Shown: piece by piece, positions 1-5,033 of the stretch
How the letters are laid out: every line of letters begins with the position of its first letter
Position numbering within the stretch: position 1 is the stretch's first letter
NCBI GenBank assembly: GCA_035540955.1
Contig: DATLFP010000113.1
Coordinates: 1 to 14,950, forward strand
Length of the DNA: 14,950 nucleotides
Source of the DNA: DATLFP01 sp035540955
Lineage (GTDB): Bacteria > Actinomycetota > Acidimicrobiia > Acidimicrobiales > CADCSY01
Direction of reading: 5' to 3'
The notes under the pieces: generated by a model
What the model was told of the DNA's origin: nothing
The model's input: only the letters and a program-made list of their open reading frames with translations
Databases searched by the model: none
Position numbers and translations under genes: made by a program

Positions 1-390
1 GGCCGGGGCGGGCGCAAGATCCCGCCCCCGCCCCGGCCCGACAAGACCGAGACCCTCGCACCGCCGCCGGCGGGCGCACCCGCGGCCCCCGGCGCCGAGG
101 TGGTCGAGCCGGTGGCCGCGCCGGAGGAAGCGCCTGCCGACGCAGGTACCCCACCCCCGACGGAGCCAGAGGCGACGCCCGCCGACGCAGGAACCGCACT
201 CGAGCCGCAGCCAGAGGCGACGCCCGCCGACGCAGGTACCGCACCGGAGCCGGCGCCGGAGACCGCTGAACCGGTCGCGGCGCCCGATCCGGTGCGGACA
301 CCGGCCGAGCCGACCGACATCGGCGACGACGTGGCCGCCGACGCCGCGACGGAGTCAGCCGGCGAGCAGCCCGACCCCGAGATCCAGTAG
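1..390 (+). CDS. C-terminal part of an unknown Pro/Ala-rich protein
   Basis: The reading frame is open from the first base of the window to a TAG at 388-390, so the start lies outside. The visible 129 residues begin with a basic Gly/Arg/Pro stretch (GRGGRKIPPPPRPDK). They continue as a low-complexity Ala/Pro/Glu/Thr tail containing three tandem 15-residue units built around PEATPADAGT (121-255). No folded domain, membrane segment or catalytic motif is visible in this part. Such tails are usually disordered linkers or ends of proteins whose function sits in the N-terminal part, which is missing here, so no function is assigned. Its last 36 bases overlap the 3' end of the convergent HAD gene. 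The regular repeats in this frame and the uninterrupted codon pattern support real coding. Confidence 0.6.
   Translation, partial: GRGGRKIPPPPRPDKTETLAPPPAGAPAAPGAEVVEPVAAPEEAPADAGTPPPTEPEATPADAGTALEPQPEATPADAGTAPEPAPETAEPVAAPDPVRTPAEPTDIGDDVAADAATESAGEQPDPEIQ
121..255 (+). repeat. Three tandem 45-nt coding repeats (15 aa each)
   Basis: Units start at 121, 166 and 211, each 45 nt long. The second and third share a nearly identical core (ccagaggcgacgcccgccga...), while the first has diverged. They encode PEEAPADAGT, PEATPADAGT and PEATPADAGT, each followed by a variable five-residue Pro/Glu-rich spacer. A degenerate fourth unit (PETAEPV) follows. The in-frame period indicates expansion within a coding region. 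Confidence 0.75.
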
Positions 391-942
391 ATCCGCGGGC
401 GTCGCCAGCACGAGATCGCCTGGCGCAGCCTCCACCCGGGGGTTCCAGCCGGCGAGCGCGAACACGGCACCCGCTTCCCGCGCGCACGTGCGGTCGTGCG
501 CCGTGTCGCCGACGAAGACGACCTCGCGGGCGGGGACACCGAGCGCGGCCAGCACCGGCTCGAGGTGCTTGGCCCGCCCCCCGAAGTCCTCGGCGAAGAA
601 GGCGACCTCGGGGCTCCACCCGAGACGATCGAGCTCGCGCACCCCCGAGGCTCTGACCTTGTGCGAGGCGACGGCCCAGCGACCCACGCGTCCCAGCACG
701 TCGGAGACGCCGGCGAACGGCTCGACCGCCTCCGGCTCGTAGAGGGCGAGGTAGTCCTCCACGCGCACGCCGAGGCGGTCGCACTCGTCCTCGAGCAACC
801 GGCCCAGCTCGATCTCGTCGCGCCGGATGCCCAGGCGCAGGAAGGGCTCGATCAGCGCCGCGTCGGAGTCGACGAGCGTGCCGTCGAGGTCGAACACGAC
901 GGTCGTGACGCCGACCCCGGCGCGTTGGCCCTCGACCGTCAA
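355..942 (-). CDS. HAD-superfamily phosphatase (phosphoglycolate phosphatase-like)
   Basis: A 195-aa HAD hydrolase. Motif I is FDLDGTLVDSD, with nucleophile D18 and acid/base D20. Motif II is the serine in VASHK (about residue 93), the motif III lysine is in GRAKHLEP (about 125), and motif IV is GDTAHD (D146 and D150). A helical cap lies between motifs I and II, as in the phosphoglycolate phosphatase (Gph/PGMB) subclass, which hydrolyses small phosphate esters in the cytoplasm. The substrate cannot be deduced. The start is a TTG at 942-940 overlapping the upstream gene's stop (TTGA), which implies translational coupling. No later ATG or GTG precedes motif I. The 3' end overlaps the convergent Pro/Ala-rich gene by 36 nt. 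Confidence 0.88.
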   Translation of the reverse strand: MTVEGQRAGVGVTTVVFDLDGTLVDSDAALIEPFLRLGIRRDEIELGRLLEDECDRLGVRVEDYLALYEPEAVEPFAGVSDVLGRVGRWAVASHKVRASGVRELDRLGWSPEVAFFAEDFGGRAKHLEPVLAALGVPAREVVFVGDTAHDRTCAREAGAVFALAGWNPRVEAAPGDLVLATPADLLDLGVGLLAG

Positions 943-1139
943 GTCAGGCGCCGGGTGAAGATGCTCGCCTTCGTCCCCCGGCCCGCGAAGTCACCGGTGT
1001 GGCGGTCCTCGTCCCACCGGGCGCCGCACGCCGGGCACGCGCAGGAGTCGAGGTCGAGCGACGCCAGGTACAGACGGTCGATCCCGTAGGCGCCGCAGAA
1101 CGGGCACTGGAGGTGCCCGGGGTCATCGCTCACCGTCAC
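939..1139 (-). CDS. Small zinc-ribbon protein, unknown function
   Basis: A 66-aa protein starting at a GTG (1139-1137); a second GTG lies two codons later at 1133. The frame is open further upstream to 1247, but those residues overlap the divergent crotonase start and look non-coding. It contains CPFC (C12, C15) and a CACPAC stretch (C33, C35, C38), the spacing of a two-knuckle zinc ribbon, followed by a basic tail. No enzyme signature is visible. It is the first gene of a two-gene unit with the HAD phosphatase, overlapping it by 4 nt. Its role could be nucleic-acid or protein binding, but that is only the general behaviour of zinc ribbons. Confidence 0.7.
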   Translation of the reverse strand: MTVSDDPGHLQCPFCGAYGIDRLYLASLDLDSCACPACGARWDEDRHTGDFAGRGTKASIFTRRLT

Positions 1140-1186
1140 CGAGCGTAACGACGACCTCGACGTGCTGCCACGAATGCAGCCGAGGC

Positions 1187-1192
1187 TATGGT
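1187..1192 (+). promoter_or_regulatory. Possible -10 element for the crotonase gene
   Basis: TATGGT fits the actinobacterial TANNNT -10 pattern and would start transcription about 47 nt before the crotonase ATG. No convincing -35 hexamer lies 16-18 nt upstream, so this is tentative. Confidence 0.25.
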
Positions 1193-1231
1193 CCGCCGCA
1201 GGCCGAGCGGCCCGCGAGACGACGAGGAGCC

Positions 1232-1236
1232 AGGAG
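1232..1236 (+). promoter_or_regulatory. Ribosome binding site that fixes the crotonase start
   Basis: AGGAG lies 9 nt before the ATG at 1246. The frame is open upstream to 1162, and this site is the reason to choose 1246. Confidence 0.7.
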
Positions 1237-1245
1237 CGAAGCACC

Positions 1246-2007
1246 ATGGTCGACTACGAGCTGCGAGGGCGCGTCGCCCTCCTCACCATCAACCGTCCCG
1301 AGGCCCGCAACGCGGTGAACGGGGCCGTCGCCAACGGCATCGAGGAGGCGATCGACAGGCTCGAGGCCGACGACGACGTCTGGGTGGGGATCATCACCGG
1401 CGCCGGCTCGGTGTTCTCCGCCGGCGCCGACCTCAAGGCCATCTCCTCCGGCGACGCCGCCGGTCTGCAGACCAAGCGGGGCGGCTTCGGTGGCATCGCC
1501 CGCCGCGAGCGGACCAAGCCGATGATCGCCGCCGTGAACGGTCCGGCCTACGCGGGCGGCTGCGAGATCGTCCTGGCCTGCGACCTCGTCGTCGCCTCGA
1601 CCGAGGCCAAGTTCGGCATCCCCGAGGTGAAGCGCTCCCTCGTCGCGGCGGCAGGCGGTCTCTTCCGGCTCCCGCGCGCCCTGCCCAAGAACGTGGCCAT
1701 GGAGCTCGCCCTGACCGGCGACCCGATCGACGCACAGCGGGCCTACGACCTCGGGCTCGTCAACCGGGTGTGCGCTCCCGAGGCGCTCATCGACACCGCC
1801 GTCGCCCTCGCCGAGCAGATCACCGCCAACGCCCCCCTCGCCGTGCGGGCCAGCCGGGACATCCTGCTGCGGGGCATGCTCGCCGACGACGACACCGCGT
1901 GGCGCATCACCAACGAGGCGTTCGCCGCGGTCGCCGCCAGCGAGGACTTCGCCGAGGGTCCCCTCGCCTTCATCGAGAAGCGGGCCCCGGCCTGGAAGGG
2001 CCGCTGA
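1246..2007 (+). CDS. Enoyl-CoA hydratase/isomerase family protein (crotonase)
   Basis: A 253-aa protein of normal length for the crotonase superfamily. The N-terminal strand ends in TINRPEARNAV, the CoA-binding signature. The oxyanion-hole segments are FSAGADLKAI (about 58-66) and GPAYAGGCEIVLACD (about 99-113). Both catalytic glutamates of true hydratases are in place: E107 in GGCE and E127 in GIPE, spaced by 20 residues like Glu144/Glu164 of the rat mitochondrial enzyme. Hydration of 2-enoyl-CoA in fatty-acid or related acyl-CoA breakdown is therefore plausible. The loop after E127 (SLVAAAGG) differs from classic FadB-type sequences, so the exact substrate is open. It is a single plus-strand gene, divergent from the zinc-ribbon unit and ending 18 nt from the convergent Nudix gene. 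Confidence 0.9.
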   Translation: MVDYELRGRVALLTINRPEARNAVNGAVANGIEEAIDRLEADDDVWVGIITGAGSVFSAGADLKAISSGDAAGLQTKRGGFGGIARRERTKPMIAAVNGPAYAGGCEIVLACDLVVASTEAKFGIPEVKRSLVAAAGGLFRLPRALPKNVAMELALTGDPIDAQRAYDLGLVNRVCAPEALIDTAVALAEQITANAPLAVRASRDILLRGMLADDDTAWRITNEAFAAVAASEDFAEGPLAFIEKRAPAWKGR

Positions 2008-2025
2008 GCACCGAGACGTCGCGGG

Positions 2026-2436
2026 TCAGGTGATGGTGTCGATGATGCCGTGCTCGTGGAGGAACTCGGCGAGCCCGTCGACGAGGTCCAGCTCGGCGAC
2101 GTCGCCCAGCGCCACCCAGCGGGCGTCATCGGCGTCCCCGCCGGCCTCGGGCGGCGCCGGCGCCAGCACCTCGACCGCGTAGTCGAGGATCACGAAGTGG
2201 TGGTCGGTGCCGATGCGCTCCGCCACGCCGATGAGCCCGACGCACACCCCCTCGACGCCGGTCTCTTCGAGCAGCTCACGGACCACCGCCTCCTGCACCG
2301 TCTCCCCCGGCTCGACCCGCCCCCCGGGGACCGACCACGACCCCATCCCCGGTTCGTGACGCCGGCGGACGAGCAACAGCCGGCCGTCGTCGATGGCCAC
2401 TGCCCCCACGCACACCGACGGGATCGGCGGGCTCAC
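2026..2436 (-). CDS. NUDIX hydrolase
   Basis: A 136-aa protein with a perfect Nudix box GX5EX7REUXEEXGU at residues 39-61 (G39, E45, R53-E54, E57-E58, G60), which binds the divalent metal and cleaves nucleoside-diphosphate-X substrates. The preceding GSWSVPGG and the short C-terminal half are typical of MutT/ADP-ribose-pyrophosphatase-like Nudix proteins, and the substrate cannot be chosen from sequence. The start is a GTG at 2436 overlapping the GNAT stop (GTGA, 4 nt). The frame stays open further upstream, but that part lies inside the GNAT gene and is a shadow. It is the last gene of the minus-strand block, converging on the crotonase gene with only 18 nt between stops. Confidence 0.9.
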   Translation of the reverse strand: MSPPIPSVCVGAVAIDDGRLLLVRRRHEPGMGSWSVPGGRVEPGETVQEAVVRELLEETGVEGVCVGLIGVAERIGTDHHFVILDYAVEVLAPAPPEAGGDADDARWVALGDVAELDLVDGLAEFLHEHGIIDTIT

Positions 2437-2888
2437 GTCAGGTCCTTGTGCACGACGATGAGTCGAGCGGTGAGACCGAAGGTCTCGAAGAAGTTCTTGG
2501 TCGCCCGGTTCCCCGGGAGGGCGTGGGCGTCGATGCCGACGCAGCGGCGCTCCCGGCACCAGTCGATGGCGGCGTCGAGCAACGCCTCGCCCACCGACAC
2601 CTCGCGCGCCCCGGGATCGACGTAGATGGCGGTGACCAGGCCGAGCCGGGCGCCGTCGCTGAGCTCGTCGATGCCGACCGTCGCGTATGCCACCACGGCG
2701 CCGTCGATCGTGCCCACGAGCCGGAGACACTCGCCCGAGGGTTCGACGAGCGCTTCCCGTCGCGACCAGATCGCGCCGCCCCGGCCGGCGGCCTGCTCCT
2801 CGATCCCCGCCGCGGCCAGCGCCGCCAGCTGCGGGGCGTCGGCGACGGTTGCGGGCCGGACGGCGACATCCACCGAGCCGAGGCTCAT
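2433..2888 (-). CDS. GNAT-family N-acetyltransferase
   Basis: A 151-aa single-domain GNAT protein. VAVRPATVADAPQLAAL opens the fold. The central strand TAIYVDPGAREVSVGEALL is motif A, the acetyl-CoA pyrophosphate loop, with S-V-G-E-A in place of the commoner G-x-G-x-A. The C-terminal NRATKNFFETFGL is motif B, commonly seen as A..FYE..GF. It would transfer an acetyl group from acetyl-CoA to an unidentified amine or peptide N-terminus in the cytoplasm. The ATG at 2888 directly abuts the TAG of the upstream gene with no gap, and the stop overlaps the Nudix start by 4 nt, so the three genes look co-translated. Confidence 0.88.
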   Translation of the reverse strand: MSLGSVDVAVRPATVADAPQLAALAAAGIEEQAAGRGGAIWSRREALVEPSGECLRLVGTIDGAVVAYATVGIDELSDGARLGLVTAIYVDPGAREVSVGEALLDAAIDWCRERRCVGIDAHALPGNRATKNFFETFGLTARLIVVHKDLT

Positions 2889-3392
2889 CTACGAGGCCGA
2901 CGACGCCAGCTGAGCCGCCCGGTTGAGGATCGTCTTGCGGCCCCGGTGGGCGGCCTCGTAGGCCCGCACCGCTTCGAGCTCGTCGCTGGACAGCCCGCCG
3001 AGCCGCGGCAGCACCTGGGACGCCGACAGCGAGTCGTAGTCGGGGATCGCCAGGTCGGCGGCCTCCGGTCCGCTCGTGGGTGGTGCGGGGACGGCGGCGG
3101 CGGCTGGGGCTGGCGCCCGCCGCGGGGACGGCGCCGGCGTGCTGCTCCCGTTCCGACCGGCGAGCTGCTCGAGCGTCGTCATCGCCTGGGTCTGGGCCCG
3201 GTCCAGCATCTTCCCGGCCTCGGTCTGACCCTGCTGCACGGCGAACTGGCCGATCATCTTCGCCACGCCCAGCTGCGAGCGGCCCTTCTCCGCGAGCTTC
3301 GGCAGCAGCTCCCGAACCGAGAAGGCCAGACCGATCGGGGCGTAGAGCAGGACGTCGAGGGCCTGCTCGACCGGGTTCTTCTGATCACTCAT
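2889..3392 (-). CDS. Helical phasin-like / lipid-droplet-type protein, unknown function
   Basis: A 167-aa protein in three parts. Residues 5-80 are predicted helical, with a hydrophobic patch (LDVLLYAPIGLAFSV) followed by amphipathic Gln/Ala-rich helices. Residues 81-112 are a Pro/Ala linker. Residues 113-160 form a compact helical tail (PDYDSLSASQVLPRL, then LSSDELEAVRAYEAAHRGR). I recall a similar tail on actinobacterial lipid-droplet-associated and related small proteins, but I cannot verify that here. The long amphipathic region suggests a surface-coating role on membranes or storage granules; this is inference. The ATG at 3392 was chosen because a GGGGGA stands about 12 nt upstream. An in-frame TTG at 3401 is the alternative. 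It directly precedes the GNAT gene. Confidence 0.7.
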   Translation of the reverse strand: MSDQKNPVEQALDVLLYAPIGLAFSVRELLPKLAEKGRSQLGVAKMIGQFAVQQGQTEAGKMLDRAQTQAMTTLEQLAGRNGSSTPAPSPRRAPAPAAAAVPAPPTSGPEAADLAIPDYDSLSASQVLPRLGGLSSDELEAVRAYEAAHRGRKTILNRAAQLASSAS

Positions 3393-3437
3393 ACCGCCCA
3401 ATGCTCCCCCACCAGCCGCCGGGTGGGAAATCGAGGG

Positions 3438-3893
3438 TCAGACGCAGTCAGCGCAGAGCTGGCGCTTCTCGTCGGCGAGCTGGCTCGGGTGCTTCACGAG
3501 GAAGCAGGACTGGCACACGAACTCGCCCGGCGCCCGCGGGCGGACACGGTCGCCACGCTCCTCGGGGTCGGCCGGCTCCTCCTCCTCTTCCTCCTCCTCG
3601 TCCTCGGCGACGACGAGGCGCTCCTTCAGGATCGAGTCGAGATCGGCCTCGACGTCGTCGGGGTCGAGAACGTCGTCGTCCTCGTCCTCGCCGTCGTCGT
3701 CGTCGGACTTGGCGGCGTCCTCCTCGGCGTCGTCCTCCTCGTCGGCGTCCTCGTTCTCGTCGTCGTCGAAGTCGTCGAAGTCGTCCTCGACGTCGTCCTC
3801 ATCGACGAGATCGTCCTCGTCTTCGAGGTCCTCGGGGTCGTCCAGGTCCTCGTCTTCGAGGTCCTCGTCGTCGATCTCGTCGTCGTCTGCCAT
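3438..3893 (-). CDS. DUF4193-type hyperacidic zinc-ribbon protein
   Basis: A 151-aa protein. Its C-terminal end EFVCQSCFLVKHPSQL...LCADC carries two CxxC knuckles (C127/C130 and C147/C150) that match the actinobacterial DUF4193 family. The segment DDVEADLDSILKERL (about 79-93) is a second recognisable family piece. The N-terminal 80 residues are extremely acidic: 44 of the first 60 are Asp or Glu. Mycobacterial members are nearer 100 residues, so the acidic region is an expansion. The function of the family is not known. The acidic disordered tail plus a zinc ribbon suggests interaction with a basic protein or with the transcription machinery, which is speculation. The ATG at 3893 has GAGGA 3 nt upstream. 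A -10-like TAGAGT lies further upstream. Confidence 0.85.
   Translation of the reverse strand: MADDDEIDDEDLEDEDLDDPEDLEDEDDLVDEDDVEDDFDDFDDDENEDADEEDDAEEDAAKSDDDDGEDEDDDVLDPDDVEADLDSILKERLVVAEDEEEEEEEEPADPEERGDRVRPRAPGEFVCQSCFLVKHPSQLADEKRQLCADCV
3559..3893 (-). repeat. Low-complexity GAC/GAG triplet tract
   Basis: Much of this stretch is runs of GAC and GAG codons (read as gtc/ctc on the plus strand), encoding the acidic part of the DUF4193 protein. The plus strand therefore shows a spurious polyserine frame over the same bases. Confidence 0.8.
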
Positions 3894-3926
3894 CGGTCCT
3901 CGGATCCAGGGGGTCGAGCGGCGGGC

Positions 3927-3932
3927 ACTCTA
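3927..3932 (-). promoter_or_regulatory. Possible -10 element for the DUF4193 gene
   Basis: On the minus strand TAGAGT fits TANNNT and would give a leader of roughly 27 nt before the ATG at 3893. No clear -35 box is seen. The position downstream of the 252-nt gap makes a dedicated promoter plausible. Confidence 0.35.
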
Positions 3933-3945
3933 GCGACTCCCCCGC

Positions 3946-4042
3946 CCGGTCCCTACGGGGGACCTGGGAAGGACCGGCGGGGTTCACCCGGGGCGCCTTT
4001 GGATCCGCGACACGGTCGCGTTTGCTACTCAGCCACCCCGGG
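3946..4042 (-). other. Cluster of inverted repeats in the 252-nt intergenic region
   Basis: Between the LysM gene (stop at 4146) and the DUF4193 start (3893) there is no supportable gene. Three sets of perfect inverted repeats occupy 3946-4042. CGCGAC/GTCGCG (4006-4011 and 4015-4020) has a 3-nt loop and sits inside CCCGGGG/CCCCGGG (3987-3993 and 4036-4042). Separately, GGTCCC/GGGACC (3948-3953 and 3959-3964) competes with CCGGTCC/GGACCGG (3946-3952 and 3971-3977), so only one of these two hairpins can form at a time. There is no T-run typical of an intrinsic terminator. It could be a structured leader, a terminator of Rho-dependent type, or chance in GC-rich DNA. Confidence 0.4.
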
Positions 4043-4145
4043 CTCCCCCACCCGAGCTCCGCCCCCCTGACGGGGCAACGAAGAGGACCCCTTCTTCCCA
4101 CATGACGACCGCGGAATCAAGACCTTGACAGGAGATGGATGGACC

Positions 4146-4964
4146 TCAGATGGCCGCGAACCGCGGCCGCAGGGACTGGACGATCGCCAGGTACTCCGTG
4201 GTCACCGGGTACAGGCCTCGGGTCTCGACCGACACCGGGCCCTGGAAGTAGCCGGCCAGCGCGAGGTCCACGTCGCCGCCGGCCCGATGCAGGAGCCAGC
4301 GCAGATAGCGCGCGGTCATGCGGATGTTGTCCTCGGGCACACGGGGGTCGAGGGCGACGCCGATCAGGTCCTCGCTCACCCAGCGGGCGGTGGACGGCAG
4401 GAGCTGGCCGATGCCGATGGCGCCGGCCCGGGAGATCACGTCGTTCTGCCAGCCGCTCTCGTGCCACGCCACCGCCATGACCAGGGCGGGGTCGATGGCG
4501 TTGGCCGTCGCCCACCGCTGGAAGTGCGGGATCAGTGCCAGCCGGCGAGGCGAGCTCCGGAGGCGATCGGGAAGCCCGGCCGACACCCCGCCGGCGCTCG
4601 GGATCTGCAGCGGCGTCCCGACGCGCACGACGTTCGGATCCGCGAGCGAGTTGGCGCCGGCGATGGCCGCCACCGTGGTGCCGTAGCGGTGGGCGATGGC
4701 GGTGAGGGTCTCCCCGGGGGCCACGACGTGCACCGTGGCGGCCGCCGGCGCCGCGCCGCCGGATCCGGGAAGGCGGAGCGTCTGGCCGGCGAGCAGGCGG
4801 TCGGCGTCGAGGATCCCGTTGGCGTCGGCGAGGGCGACGACGCTCACTCCGGCGCGGGCGGCGATGCCCGAGAGCGTGTCGCCGGGCTGCACGACATAGG
4901 TGCTCGCCGAGGCGGCCAGCCCGAGGGCGACCAGCGGGGCGAGCGAGCGGCGCACCAGCGGCAC
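4146..4964 (-). CDS. Secreted LysM / lytic transglycosylase (peptidoglycan hydrolase)
   Basis: A 272-aa protein. Residues 1-20 form a short signal peptide (basic VRR, hydrophobic LAPLVALGLAA, cleavage likely after ASA). Two LysM domains follow, at about 22-65 (YVVQPGDTLSGIAARAGV) and 78-121 (HVVAPGETLTAIAHRYGT), which bind the glycan strand. The C-terminal SLT domain (about 147-265) has the catalytic glutamate E169 in AWHESGW and the GIGQLLPST signature. It would cleave MurNAc-GlcNAc bonds by the non-hydrolytic anhydro route in the cell envelope, acting in wall remodelling. The GTG start at 4964 has GGAGGT 6 nt upstream. It stands alone, with 69 nt before it and 252 nt after it. Confidence 0.92.
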   Translation of the reverse strand: MPLVRRSLAPLVALGLAASASTYVVQPGDTLSGIAARAGVSVVALADANGILDADRLLAGQTLRLPGSGGAAPAAATVHVVAPGETLTAIAHRYGTTVAAIAGANSLADPNVVRVGTPLQIPSAGGVSAGLPDRLRSSPRRLALIPHFQRWATANAIDPALVMAVAWHESGWQNDVISRAGAIGIGQLLPSTARWVSEDLIGVALDPRVPEDNIRMTARYLRWLLHRAGGDVDLALAGYFQGPVSVETRGLYPVTTEYLAIVQSLRPRFAAI

Positions 4965-4970
4965 GGGGGA

Positions 4971-4976
4971 ACCTCC
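4971..4976 (-). promoter_or_regulatory. Ribosome binding site of the LysM/transglycosylase gene
   Basis: GGAGGT on the minus strand, 6 nt before the GTG at 4964. It confirms this GTG as the start. Confidence 0.75.
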
Positions 4977-5004
4977 GGCCGCCCGCCGCCGGTCATTCCA
5001 TCAC

Positions 5005-5022
5005 AACACGAGCAACACGAGC
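5005..5022. repeat. Tandem 9-nt direct repeat upstream of the LysM gene
   Basis: Two exact copies of aacacgagc followed by a partial third (aaca). They lie in the 69-nt gap between the ThyX-like stop (5034) and the LysM start, so they could be a short operator or slippage product. They are too short to call with weight. Confidence 0.4.
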
Positions 5023-5033
5023 AACAGCGCGGA

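Noticed and set aside
2008..2025. Terminator between the convergent crotonase and Nudix genes
   Set aside because: Only 18 nt are present, with no stem-loop followed by T's on either strand.
2448..4070. 540-codon open frame on the plus strand with a Val/Leu-rich section
   Set aside because: It is antisense to the GNAT, phasin-like and DUF4193 genes. The Val/Leu runs, which look membrane-like, are simply the complement of the GAC/GAG tract.
3894..4145. Cyclic-di-AMP (ydaO-type) riboswitch, considered because it lies beside a LysM cell-wall gene
   Set aside because: On the minus strand GGGTGAACC and CGTAGGGACC are faintly reminiscent, but the conserved 3' core of that riboswitch is absent and the region is downstream, not upstream, of the LysM gene.
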